A stretch of 11,371 bases of DNA from Proteobacteria bacterium UBA5122 (GCA_002415485.1 DHYU01000001.1:1-11371), one strand, 5' to 3'; positions 1 to 7,531 are shown, numbered from the stretch's first letter. A program made the numbers and translations. Notes: generated from the sequence alone by a model not told the origin.

Positions 1-1
1 G

Positions 2-397
2 GAGTGGATCCAGAAGATTCACCGTGACAACAAAGAGCGCGGCTACTCTGCCGAAGCGGTTGTTGAGACCATCCTGCGTCGCATGCCTGACTACGTCACC
101 TGTATCGCACCACAATTCTCACGCACCGACATCAACTTCCAACGCGTGCCAATTGTTGACACCTCCAACCCGTTCATCGCCCGCGACATCCCAACGCCGG
201 ACGAAAGCTTCTGCGTCATCCGCTTCCGTTATCCGAAGAAGCATGACCTGGGCTTCTACCTGCAAATGCTGCAAGGTTCCTGGATGTCTCGCCCCAACAC
301 CATCGTCGTCCCCGCTGGCAAGATGGGTATGGCAATGGAGGTCATCCTGACACCAATCGTCCATGAAATGATGGAGAAAAAGCGCACCGCCGCTTAA
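2..397 (+). CDS. prkB: Phosphoribulokinase, C-terminal 131 residues (5' end outside window)
   Basis: Phosphoribulokinase phosphorylates ribulose 5-phosphate to ribulose 1,5-bisphosphate with ATP, supplying RuBisCO in the Calvin-Benson cycle in the cytosol. The open frame enters from the window edge (first full codon at position 2) and ends in TAA at 395-397. The translated piece carries stretches I recognise from the C-terminal half of the proteobacterial (octameric, class I) enzyme: EWIQKIHRDN, AEAVVETILRRMPDY, QFSRTDINFQRVP, VDTSNPF, IPTPDESF and a closing GKMGMAMEVILTPIVHEM. The family is about 290 residues, so rather more than half is missing upstream. The ATP-binding P-loop lies in that part and cannot be checked. 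A strong terminator follows 21 nt after the stop, so this gene is probably not cotranscribed with the downstream operon. Its presence argues for an autotrophic host. The symbol follows the usual naming for this type; identification is confident. Confidence 0.93.
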   Translation, partial: EWIQKIHRDNKERGYSAEAVVETILRRMPDYVTCIAPQFSRTDINFQRVPIVDTSNPFIARDIPTPDESFCVIRFRYPKKHDLGFYLQMLQGSWMSRPNTIVVPAGKMGMAMEVILTPIVHEMMEKKRTAA

Positions 398-418
398 TCC
401 TTCGTCTTCTTGGTCGAC

Positions 419-444
419 AAAAGGGCTCTTCGGAGCCCTTTTTT
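419..444 (+). terminator. Intrinsic terminator of the phosphoribulokinase gene
   Basis: A perfect stem AAAAGGGCTC / GAGCCCTTTT closes on a C(UUCG)G tetraloop at 429-432, one of the most stable RNA tetraloops, and runs straight into a T-rich tail (439-444, then ATT). It lies 21 nt after the phosphoribulokinase stop codon. This is a textbook rho-independent terminator and separates that gene from the operon starting at 614. Confidence 0.94.
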
Positions 445-513
445 ATTGACCTATCACTCAAGAGCCGCTTTACCCCTATTGCAATTCACGGCAGAATACT
501 CGACCAATACAAA

Positions 514-558
514 TTGATACGAACCGATACGCTATCGAATAAAATCATAAAGTTATCG
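514..558 (+). promoter_or_regulatory. Putative regulatory region upstream of the TPR/ExbBD operon
   Basis: The 216-nt intergenic region (398-613) must hold the operon promoter if the terminator at 419-444 is effective. I see a TTGATA (514-519) resembling a -35 box, but no convincing -10 box at 16-18 nt; the A/T-rich TAAAAT at 540-545 is 20 nt away. The same stretch contains GATACG twice, ten bases apart (516-521 and 526-531), a 13-base palindrome CGATA-CGC-TATCG (525-537), and another TTATCG at 553-558. This clustering suggests an operator overlapping a promoter, but no regulator can be named. Confidence 0.3.
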
Positions 559-613
559 CCAGGCAGATGCCAAGGCACCGCCCCCCGTGCTAACCGATTG
601 ATTAAAGCCCAAG

Positions 614-1141
614 ATGATCGCAAGAATTCAAAACACGCTAGCAGCCTGCCTGCTCACTACCTGCCTTGGCCTTGCAAGCAACAATGCCCATAGTTCTGAA
701 ACCGACCTGCGCGCAATCGCCGGCATCATCCTGGAGCTGGAGAGAGAACTCCTTATCGCCGAGCGCAAACTACAAGTTCCCAACGCCAATGAGCTGCTCA
801 CCATATACATTGATGTCGCCGACATCCCGCAGCTACAAATTCACAACATTCAGATTCAACTTGATGGCATCCCGATCGTAAACGCCGACTATGAAGACCC
901 ACACAACAATGCATTTAAAAAAGGCGGGATTCAAAAGGTTTACCAAAAGGAACTAACCTCCGGCGCACATGAAGTTCAAGTCTCATTTTCTGGTGAAATG
1001 AGTGAGACCGTCATTGATAGCAAAGTTTATCGATTTGAAAAAAGCGCCGAGGCTGAGACACTGACCATCACCCTCATCGACATCCTGCGCACCCAAGAGC
1101 CAGAGCTGATTTTTCATTATGCGCGGAGTATCAAACAATGA
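614..1141 (+). CDS. Exported conserved hypothetical protein, first gene of the envelope-motor operon
   Basis: A 175-residue protein of unknown function. The N-terminus looks like a Sec signal peptide: one Arg, a hydrophobic core at about residues 9-21, and a likely cut after Ala25. The mature part begins with a charged helix (about 29-55), followed by a region that alternates like beta strands: LLTIYIDV (61-68), IQIQLDGIPIV (about 79-89), a KKGGIQKVY turn and strand, then GAHEVQVSFSG. I recall similar proteins of undefined function beside TPR/ExbBD operons in gammaproteobacteria, but name no family. The ATG at 614 is fixed by an in-frame TGA at 599-601, and no other upstream start keeps the signal peptide. 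The ribosome binding site is poor (AAAG at 604-607). Its last four bases overlap the next gene (ATGA), implying translational coupling. Presumed periplasmic component; real gene with high confidence, function unknown. Confidence 0.82.
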   Translation: MIARIQNTLAACLLTTCLGLASNNAHSSETDLRAIAGIILELERELLIAERKLQVPNANELLTIYIDVADIPQLQIHNIQIQLDGIPIVNADYEDPHNNAFKKGGIQKVYQKELTSGAHEVQVSFSGEMSETVIDSKVYRFEKSAEAETLTITLIDILRTQEPELIFHYARSIKQ

Positions 1142-2613
1142 TATTACGCACCTCAATCCGCACACTGCTCGCCGCTGCCCTGCTTTTCTCCAGCACAGGC
1201 CTTATCGCCGAGCCCGATCCGGAAGAGATTGATCGCAGCGGCAGTTACGAACTCATTCACAACGTACTGTTTGGCGAAGCTATATTTGAGTTCGAAAATG
1301 GCCAACCGTATCGATCCATGGCCATGCTTCGTAACGGCATTGATCGTCAATTATTCGGTGACGAACAACACATCGCCATGCTCTATCTGGCCGACAGCAT
1401 GATTGGCGAATATTTGCAGAACGAAGCGCTTGCTCTTTACCAGGAAGTTGCGCGCAAAAGCCAAAACAGCGGTCTGAAACGTACGGCCGGCCTGCGCGCC
1501 GCACGCTTAGCCACCGAATTAGGGCTCCACAGTGTCGCCACTGAGATGCTAAACCAGATCGATCATAACAACAGCAACAGCTCGGTTGAAGTTGCCGTTC
1601 TACGCGCCCAAATTGCGCTCACCAAACAAACACCGGACGAAGCAATCCAGGCCCTGCAAAATAAACACGATCTCAATCAGGCGCCGACTTGGAGCATATA
1701 TCTTTACTACAATGTCGCTGCGATCCTATTAGATCAATACAAAAACAAACAGGGCGCAGCACTGCTACATCGCTTATCCGAGATCAAAAGCCAAGATCCA
1801 GAAATCATCGCCCTCCGAGACCAAGCAAACCTGAGCCTCGGCTACTCGCTGTTACAACTGGGCCAAGCCAAGAGTGCTCGCCAATACTTCGAAAAGATCC
1901 GGCTAGGTGGACCGATGTCCAACATGGCACTGCTTGGGATGGGCTGGAGCTTTGCAAAAGAAGATGACTTTGAGCGAGCCCTCGTCTACTGGACTGAACT
2001 GAGCAACAGCGCACACCCCGACACGTATTACCACGAGGCACTCCTCGCCACTCCATATGGATACTCGCGACTTGACGCCCATGCGCAGGCAGCCCAGTTC
2101 TACAACACCACCGTACGACGTTACATTGAGGCTGTCGACAACATTAAACGCGCGCTATCTCAAGACTTTCCAGTCACTTTAAGCGCCTTAATCACCCAAG
2201 CCCCCCGCACCGATACAAGCTGGTTACAATGGCTGCTGGAACAACTACACACCGAAGACGAAATTCTGCTGACCATGTTAATGGACAACGCCGAGTTTCA
2301 ACACAAGCTCGAGCTGTATCGCCAGCTGCTCTTAAAAGACAGCATTTCTGATCGTCAAAAGACCGAGCTTCAAGAGTTCAGCCAACATAGAAACGCAAAA
2401 AACATCAACGGTGAACTCGCCAAGATCAACATACTGCATGGCAAACTTCAGCAATCTCTCAATCGCGCCCGCCAACAGGCGCGTCATGCGCTTGAGCAAA
2501 CCAGCAGAGATCTGCTAAAACGCCACCAAGCCCAATTGGAGCTTTATACTCAACAGGCCCGTTTTAGTTTAGCGCAGGCAATAGAGAAGGCATCCGCAAG
2601 GCAGTCGCAATAG
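1138..2613 (+). CDS. Exported TPR-type helical repeat protein (periplasmic)
   Basis: A 491-residue protein with a clear Sec signal peptide (Arg at 4 and 8, hydrophobic core at about 9-22, likely cut after Ala24) and no lipobox cysteine, so soluble periplasmic. Residues of about 40-340 are degenerate tetratricopeptide-like helix pairs, for example YLADSMIGEYLQNEALALYQ, LSLGYSLLQLGQAKSARQYF and GMGWSFAKEDDFERALVYW. The last about 83 residues (409-491) are Gln/Arg/Glu-rich and predicted coiled coil. TPR arrays are protein-binding scaffolds. In this operon the likely partners are the other periplasmic proteins and the TonB-like arm (inference). Translation starts at an ATG overlapping the previous stop by 4 bases, with a good GGAG (1125-1128) nine bases upstream. 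The order, exported TPR protein before a TPR lipoprotein and ExbBD genes, recalls Glt/Nfs-type clusters of Myxococcus. One-to-one orthology cannot be claimed from sequence reading alone. Confidence 0.85.
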   Translation: MILRTSIRTLLAAALLFSSTGLIAEPDPEEIDRSGSYELIHNVLFGEAIFEFENGQPYRSMAMLRNGIDRQLFGDEQHIAMLYLADSMIGEYLQNEALALYQEVARKSQNSGLKRTAGLRAARLATELGLHSVATEMLNQIDHNNSNSSVEVAVLRAQIALTKQTPDEAIQALQNKHDLNQAPTWSIYLYYNVAAILLDQYKNKQGAALLHRLSEIKSQDPEIIALRDQANLSLGYSLLQLGQAKSARQYFEKIRLGGPMSNMALLGMGWSFAKEDDFERALVYWTELSNSAHPDTYYHEALLATPYGYSRLDAHAQAAQFYNTTVRRYIEAVDNIKRALSQDFPVTLSALITQAPRTDTSWLQWLLEQLHTEDEILLTMLMDNAEFQHKLELYRQLLLKDSISDRQKTELQEFSQHRNAKNINGELAKINILHGKLQQSLNRARQQARHALEQTSRDLLKRHQAQLELYTQQARFSLAQAIEKASARQSQ

Positions 2614-2620
2614 AGCAATA

Positions 2621-5461
2621 ATGAAAACATTTCGACTATTATTAATATCCCCCCTACTACTCACAGCCTGTGCCCAGCCGGTAAAACAGGATAATCCAAC
2701 CCTGGGCAGCCTGGGAGATCGCACGATCCAGATCGACCGAAACAGCAATGCCGACATTGATCTATCGCGAGCAATCGAAACCTACGAAGAAGTGCTCGCC
2801 AGCGGCAGCTCAGACGGAGAAGAAGCTGATCTCAATGCCCGCGCCATGCATCGTCTTGGCGACCTGGAGTTGAAAAAAATCGAAATGCGCCTGGAAGAAA
2901 CCAGCGGCCCAACAGTCAAGCCTGAAGACTACGATGCAGCAATCAACTGGTACCGTAAATTATTAGTACGTTTTCCTCAATACGAGGATCGTCAAAATGC
3001 ACTGTATCAGCTGGCACGCGCCTACGAAGAAAGCGGGCAAACATTACGTGCGCTCACGGTACTCAAGATCATTGCTCGCGACTACCCTAATTCGGAGCTG
3101 GCACTCGAGGCCAACTTCCGTCGTGGTGAAATATTCTTTCTCAATCAAAACTTCCGCGAAGCTGAGCTGGCCTACGCCAAGGTCATCACATATCGTCAGA
3201 ACTCGAAATTTCACCAACAGGCCTTATTCAAATACGGCTGGTCCCTTTATAAACAAGACGAACTACTCAAGGCCCAAGATGCGTTTATTGCCATCCTGGA
3301 CCTCAAACTCAGCAAAAACATGCAGCCTTCAGAGTTGCGTGACATGAATTTTTTGTCACGCCCAGACCAAGAGTTGGTCAACGACACGCTACGAGCACTC
3401 AACCTATGCTTCAGCCAACAAGAAGACCCGAGGGTTCTGGATAATTATCTACGCGGCAAACCCGCACGCATCTACGAATTTCTGCTCTACCAAAGTCTGG
3501 GACGGCACTACACCGAACAAGCACGTTACTCTGATGCAGCGGACGTTTATCAATCTTTCCACAGACGCGCACCCTGGCACACCTATGGGCTGCTACTTCA
3601 CGCCGATGCTCTCAAGATTTATCAGGACTACGGATTCAGGAATGAACTGATTAAAGCAAAAGAAGACTTCTACGACCGTCACACCCGCATGCAGCAGGAA
3701 TGGAAGCGCTCAGCCCACAACAACTACTTCGAGTTCTTGATTCGTAGCGACGAGGCATCGCTCGCACTCATCAAACAAGAACTCAAAATGCATCTCAATG
3801 ATTTAGCCAAATATCGCCACTCCGTGGCCCGCCAAACACAGGCAACCACGGACTACCGCGTGGCGGCCACATGGTACCGTCGCTATCTGCAACAGTTTCC
3901 ACGCGACCCAGAATCGGCTGAGATGAACTTTCTGCTTGCAGAAACACTGTATGAGGATCAACTATACCTCGAAGCAGCGACCGAATACGAACGCACTGCA
4001 TATGAATACACTGACAACAGCAAGGCTGCCGAGGCAGGCTATGCCGCCCTGGTTGCGTATCGCGAACAACTTAAAATCACGTCAAAAGACAATCAACAAT
4101 CGACTGCACGCGCGGCATTGCAAAGCTCACTCAGCTTCGCCAAGATGTTCCCCAGCGACCCACGTACCCCAGCAGTTCTCGCCAATGCCGCAGAAGAACT
4201 TTACCAAAACAAAAACTACAATGAAGCCTTGCGCACCGCGCAGTCTCTCGTCGAGCGTTATCCAAATGCGGAGTCTGCACATAAACGAACCGCACTACAG
4301 ATTTTGGCCAACACCCATTTCGAGCTAGAAAACTACGACGTCTCCGAACTCTATTATCATGAACTCAAAGCTGCGCTCAGCCGCAGCGAAGACCTCTACA
4401 CCGAGGTCAACTCTCGCATCGCTGCCTGTATCTATAAACAGGCGGAGAAATTTCGCCGACAAGGCGCAATGCGCATGGCCATCAACGAATTCAAGCGCTT
4501 GATCGAGGCCGTACCCGATGCAGACGCCAGCGCCCTAGCTCGTTATGATATTGCCTCTATCCACTTCGTCCTTGACGAAATGGAAGATGCCCTGGCGGCC
4601 TTAAACGATTTTCGCAATCGTTACCCTAATCATCAATTAACCAACGACGCCAAAGAAAAGATTGCCGTCATCTACGTCAAGCTTGAGCGCCCCGTAGAGG
4701 CAGCCCTGGCAATGGAAGGCATCGCCGACATCGCCGACTCACCAGAGGCCCAGCGAGAAGCCCTTTGGCAGGCCGCTGAACTCTATAAAGACGGCAATAA
4801 TCTTGAAAAAGCGGCCAGTACCTATATCCGCTATGGCGAACTATTTCCCGAACCTTTGGAGCCCGCGATTGAGGCGATCAACAACGCCGCAGAGTTGTAC
4901 CTGACGCTAGGCAAGACCTACGAACGCCGCATTCAAATAGAGAAGATCTATAAACTTGACCGCGAACATGGCCCGCAACGCACCAATCGAACTCGTTATC
5001 TCGCAGCCAAGAGCGCCTTTGAATTGGCAGAGCCAGAATACCTACGCTATGCCGAGGTGCGACTAGTTGAGCCTATTCGTCAGAACATGAACCTCAAAAA
5101 CAAATACATGAAATCCGCCTTGACCGCCTATAACAAGGCGGCCGAGATCGGTGTCGCCGAGTTCACCACTGCAGCCTCGTACCGAATTGCCGACATGTAT
5201 GCCGATTTTAGCCGTAAGCTGATGGACTCCGAACGCCCTCATAACCTTAATGATGAAGAGCTGGAGCAATACGAAATCATGCTCGAAGAACAGGCCTTTC
5301 CGTTTGAAGAAAAGGCGATCGAATTGCATGAAACCAACATCACCCGCCTGCCCGAGGTCTACAACAAATGGACATTGCACAGTATTGATGCCCTTGCAGT
5401 CCTGATGCCAGCGCGCTATGCCAAGAAGGAAATTTATGAAACCAGCATCATCCTGCAATAA
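2621..5461 (+). CDS. Large TPR lipoprotein, probably outer-membrane anchored
   Basis: A 946-residue protein with a lipoprotein signal peptide: a basic start, hydrophobic run, and lipobox Leu14-Thr15-Ala16-Cys17. The residue after Cys is Ala, not Asp, so outer-membrane sorting by Lol is expected. Nearly all of the mature chain is tetratricopeptide-like repeats. The clearest are at about 103-225 (NWYRKLLVRFPQYEDRQNAL, ALYQLARAYEESGQTLRAL, ALFKYGWSLYKQDELLKAQD), and others follow around 284-320, 400-460, 520-590 and 605-670 (ALARYDIASIHFVLDEMEDAL). Many repeats have the F/YP-x-(S/A) ends seen in YfgL/BamD-like and Glt-type envelope TPR proteins. It starts 7 nt after the preceding stop, with only a weak ribosome binding site, and its 3' end overlaps the next gene by 26 nt. 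Inferred to be the main periplasmic/outer-membrane scaffold contacted by the motor. No enzyme motif is visible. Confidence 0.88.
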   Translation: MKTFRLLLISPLLLTACAQPVKQDNPTLGSLGDRTIQIDRNSNADIDLSRAIETYEEVLASGSSDGEEADLNARAMHRLGDLELKKIEMRLEETSGPTVKPEDYDAAINWYRKLLVRFPQYEDRQNALYQLARAYEESGQTLRALTVLKIIARDYPNSELALEANFRRGEIFFLNQNFREAELAYAKVITYRQNSKFHQQALFKYGWSLYKQDELLKAQDAFIAILDLKLSKNMQPSELRDMNFLSRPDQELVNDTLRALNLCFSQQEDPRVLDNYLRGKPARIYEFLLYQSLGRHYTEQARYSDAADVYQSFHRRAPWHTYGLLLHADALKIYQDYGFRNELIKAKEDFYDRHTRMQQEWKRSAHNNYFEFLIRSDEASLALIKQELKMHLNDLAKYRHSVARQTQATTDYRVAATWYRRYLQQFPRDPESAEMNFLLAETLYEDQLYLEAATEYERTAYEYTDNSKAAEAGYAALVAYREQLKITSKDNQQSTARAALQSSLSFAKMFPSDPRTPAVLANAAEELYQNKNYNEALRTAQSLVERYPNAESAHKRTALQILANTHFELENYDVSELYYHELKAALSRSEDLYTEVNSRIAACIYKQAEKFRRQGAMRMAINEFKRLIEAVPDADASALARYDIASIHFVLDEMEDALAALNDFRNRYPNHQLTNDAKEKIAVIYVKLERPVEAALAMEGIADIADSPEAQREALWQAAELYKDGNNLEKAASTYIRYGELFPEPLEPAIEAINNAAELYLTLGKTYERRIQIEKIYKLDREHGPQRTNRTRYLAAKSAFELAEPEYLRYAEVRLVEPIRQNMNLKNKYMKSALTAYNKAAEIGVAEFTTAASYRIADMYADFSRKLMDSERPHNLNDEELEQYEIMLEEQAFPFEEKAIELHETNITRLPEVYNKWTLHSIDALAVLMPARYAKKEIYETSIILQ
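5427..5430 (+). promoter_or_regulatory. Ribosome binding site that fixes the start of the small TPR lipoprotein
   Basis: AGGA, within GAAGGA, lies five bases before the ATG at 5436. It sits downstream of the alternative in-frame ATG at 5418, so it can only serve 5436. It lies inside the 3' end of the large TPR lipoprotein gene. Confidence 0.8.
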
Positions 5462-6041
5462 GCTAGCCGCATTGCTGCTCGCAGCCATGCTTGCAGGCTG
5501 CGCTGGTGCCCCTGTACAAAAAAATGACGAGCCGGCTGTCAGTAGTGGTAGCGACTCCGCAAACATTATTGATGCCAACGCCCAACACGAACACGACCTT
5601 GCCCGTGGGGCGCTTAGCGCCGGCAACATACAGGAATCGGTAAAAATACTGGAAGCATTGATCCATAAATTCCCGGAATACCAAACCCCCTACATCACAC
5701 TGGGCCTGGCCCTCAAGAAACTTGAACGCTACGATGATGCGGAAGCAAAATATCGCCACGTTCTCAAGCTTAACAATCACTATGCCGAGGCTTATAATCA
5801 ACTGGCCGTGATGTACCGAGAGCAAGGAAAGTTAGAGTTAGCGCTACAAACTTATGAACAAGGACTGGCAATAGCCCCCAACCATCCGGGATTGAATTTA
5901 AATATAGGGATTCTTTACGACCTGTATTTACGCCGCCCCCAAAAAGCGCTATTGCATTATCAAACATATTACAACGAAGTACCTGACACTGACGTACCTG
6001 TGAAATTATGGATCAGCGATCTACAACAACGCCTAAATTAA
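5436..6041 (+). CDS. Small TPR lipoprotein
   Basis: A 201-residue protein. The ATG at 5436 is preferred over the upstream ATG at 5418 because it has the AGGA at 5427-5430 and gives a normal lipoprotein signal: short basic start, hydrophobic core, lipobox Leu19-Ala20-Gly21-Cys22. Ala follows the Cys, predicting the outer membrane. After a low-complexity linker (about 30-50) come four TPR units at about 53-83, 84-117, 118-151 and 152-185, with typical signatures such as YITLGLALKKLERYDDAEAKY and AYNQLAVMYREQGKLELALQ. The gene overlaps the 3' end of the large TPR lipoprotein gene by 26 nt and is itself overlapped by the next gene by 34 nt, indicating coupled expression. It resembles PilF/NlpI-style TPR lipoproteins in architecture only; the context points to the ExbB-ExbD-TonB-like system instead. 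Probable accessory outer-membrane scaffold. Confidence 0.88.
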   Translation: MKPASSCNKLAALLLAAMLAGCAGAPVQKNDEPAVSSGSDSANIIDANAQHEHDLARGALSAGNIQESVKILEALIHKFPEYQTPYITLGLALKKLERYDDAEAKYRHVLKLNNHYAEAYNQLAVMYREQGKLELALQTYEQGLAIAPNHPGLNLNIGILYDLYLRRPQKALLHYQTYYNEVPDTDVPVKLWISDLQQRLN

Positions 6042-6301
6042 TTCCTCTGGCCTTAAGTGCTGCGTTGCTGTTCGTCAGCACCATCGCCAGCGCTCAGGTG
6101 GAAATTGAATCCAAAGGCATGACCGTCACCGGCCAGCGTGAGCTGCCTAAAGTGTTATACATCGTGCCATGGAAGCGCATGCAAACTAGCGAGATAGAGG
6201 CCCCTCACACTACCGCCCTCGTCGCCGACGTCCTTGCGCCCATCGATCCGCCCAGTTTTAAGAAACGTTTGCAGTATTTCGAGATACTCGACGCCAATTG
6301 A
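6008..6301 (+). CDS. Small exported protein with a TGxRExPKVLYIVPWK motif, unknown function
   Basis: A 97-residue protein with a Sec signal peptide (hydrophobic core at about 11-25, cut expected after Ala27-Ser28-Ala29), leaving a mature protein of only 68 residues. Its most distinctive stretch is TGQRELPKVLYIVPWK at residues 41-56, which looks conserved rather than random. It has no lipobox, cysteines or further membrane segment. The gene begins inside the small TPR lipoprotein gene (34-nt overlap), has no obvious ribosome binding site of its own, and ends 59 nt before the ExbB gene, so translation probably depends on coupling. I recall similar small proteins next to TPR/ExbB genes in other gammaproteobacteria but know no function. 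Position and export suggest an accessory periplasmic subunit of the motor complex (inference). Confidence 0.78.
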   Translation: MDQRSTTTPKLIPLALSAALLFVSTIASAQVEIESKGMTVTGQRELPKVLYIVPWKRMQTSEIEAPHTTALVADVLAPIDPPSFKKRLQYFEILDAN

Positions 6302-6360
6302 TTTGATTTTTAATTTTAGATAAATGCCGTCACCCAAAGACCCGGCACGAGGAGAGTTAT

Positions 6361-6999
6361 ATGGACAGTTTCACCGAAATCGCACGCTTCTTTGAAGAGG
6401 GTGGCGTGTTTATGTATTTCATCCTTTTATTGCTTGCCGTCGGCATCGCCATCGCCATTGAGCGCTTCATCTACCTCTCCGCAGCCAAGAGCAACAGCAA
6501 TAAGGTCTGGAACACCTTGGTACCGATCCTGCAGAAAGGCGATTTTGACCAAGCTCTCAAAGTAACTAGCGAATCCAAGGCCGCGATGGCCCATATTTTT
6601 TCTTATGGCTTGGCCCATATCAAAGAACGCTCATCTCATCGCGAAGAAATCGAGACCGCAATGGAAGAAGGCCTGATGGAAGTCACGCCGCGTCTGGAGC
6701 GTCGCACCCACTACCTGGCCACTCTCGCCAACATCGCCACATTGATGGGACTGCTCGGAACCATCATCGGCCTGATTCAGGCCTTCACTGCAGTCGCCAG
6801 TGCCGACCCCGCACAAAAGGCCGACCTGTTGTCAGCCAGTATCTCCGTCGCAATGAACACCACGGCATTCGGTTTGATGGCCGCCATTCCGCTGCTCCTG
6901 CTGCACGCCGTTCTCTCTACCAAAACCACGGAAATCGTCGACAGCTTTGAAATGGCCGCCGTCAAATTTCTCAATATCATCTCGCAAAACAACAAGTAA
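6361..6999 (+). CDS. ExbB/TolQ-family proton channel protein (AglR-like)
   Basis: A 212-residue inner-membrane protein of the MotA/TolQ/ExbB family, forming with ExbD-type partners a proton channel that powers work at the envelope. Three membrane segments are visible: about 16-38 (VFMYFILLLLAVGIAIAIER), 119-143 (LATLANIATLMGLLGTIIGL) and 160-185, with a cytoplasmic domain between the first two. The GLLGT-IIGL signature of TM2 and the TTAFGLMAAIP signature of TM3 are diagnostic. The TM3 glutamate of E. coli ExbB (Glu176, in GIAEAL) corresponds here to Val163 (SISVAM), while the pore threonine (Thr181) is kept as Thr168. The start has a strong AGGAG (6350-6354), six bases from the ATG. The two ExbD genes follow. 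By composition the cluster matches the Myxococcus AglRQS motor rather than TolQR with TolA-TolB-Pal. The exbB label is avoided because the substrate is unknown. Confidence 0.93.
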   Translation: MDSFTEIARFFEEGGVFMYFILLLLAVGIAIAIERFIYLSAAKSNSNKVWNTLVPILQKGDFDQALKVTSESKAAMAHIFSYGLAHIKERSSHREEIETAMEEGLMEVTPRLERRTHYLATLANIATLMGLLGTIIGLIQAFTAVASADPAQKADLLSASISVAMNTTAFGLMAAIPLLLLHAVLSTKTTEIVDSFEMAAVKFLNIISQNNK

Positions 7000-7025
7000 T
7001 CTAACCCGCGACCGAGTTTAGGTAG

Positions 7026-7529
7026 ATGAAAAAACGCTTTCGCCGCTCGCATCGGCAGCCACCAGAACTGGATATCACGGCCTTCCTTAACCTGATGGTC
7101 ATTCTGATCCCGTTCTTGCTGATTACGGCCGTCTTCTCGCAGACCAATATCCTCGAGATGAACCTGCCTGCGCAAACCGATGATCAGGCTACTCCGCCGG
7201 AACCACCGCCACTGCAACTTGAGATCATCATTCGCGCCGATCAGCTCCAAGTCGCCGACAAACCTGGTCGCATCCTGCAGTCATTCCCGCGCGTTGGAGA
7301 TAGCTATGACTACACAGGCGTGCAATCTCTACTGAAGCAAATCAAAGGGCGCTTCCCTGACGAAACCACCGCCACATTATTGCTAGAACCAGAAGTTCGC
7401 TACAACGACCTTATTGAGGTCATGGATGCTGTACGTCTCTACGAACAAGAACGAGACGGCAAAACCGTGCAGGTCGAACTATTTCCGGACCTGGCTATGG
7501 GTGATGCACCCGAGTTAGGGGGCAAATAA
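7026..7529 (+). CDS. ExbD/TolR-family protein 1 (Asn in place of the proton-binding Asp)
   Basis: A 167-residue protein with ExbD/TolR architecture: a short Arg/Lys-rich cytoplasmic start, one membrane helix at about 19-38 (FLNLMVILIPFLLITAVF), a Pro-rich linker (about 56-63) and a periplasmic alpha/beta domain to the end. In ExbD/TolR the helix carries an essential Asp (Asp25 in E. coli ExbD, motif PFIDVM). Here the aligned motif AFLNLM has Asn22, so this subunit should not take part in protonation. It is followed two bases later by a second ExbD that does keep the Asp. A helix proline (Pro29) is another difference. The gene lies 26 nt after the ExbB stop with a short AGG (7020-7022). Family assignment is certain. 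Its role is presumably structural or regulatory in an ExbB5-ExbD heterodimer motor (inference). Confidence 0.92.
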   Translation: MKKRFRRSHRQPPELDITAFLNLMVILIPFLLITAVFSQTNILEMNLPAQTDDQATPPEPPPLQLEIIIRADQLQVADKPGRILQSFPRVGDSYDYTGVQSLLKQIKGRFPDETTATLLLEPEVRYNDLIEVMDAVRLYEQERDGKTVQVELFPDLAMGDAPELGGK

Positions 7530-7531
7530 TC

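Noticed and set aside
614..700. Possible lipobox (Leu-Ala-Ala-Cys, residues 9-12) in the first operon protein
   Set aside because: The cysteine comes before, not after, the hydrophobic core, so an ordinary type I signal peptide is the better reading.
5063..5629. Minus-strand open frame (188 codons) across the junction of the two TPR lipoprotein genes
   Set aside because: It is antisense to two coupled, recognisable genes, and its sequence has no coherent domain or ribosome binding site supporting it.
5436..6041. PilF (type IV pilus pilotin) for the small TPR lipoprotein
   Set aside because: The architecture is similar, but there are no pilus genes or ispG/rlmN neighbours, and the gene is embedded in the ExbB/ExbD operon.
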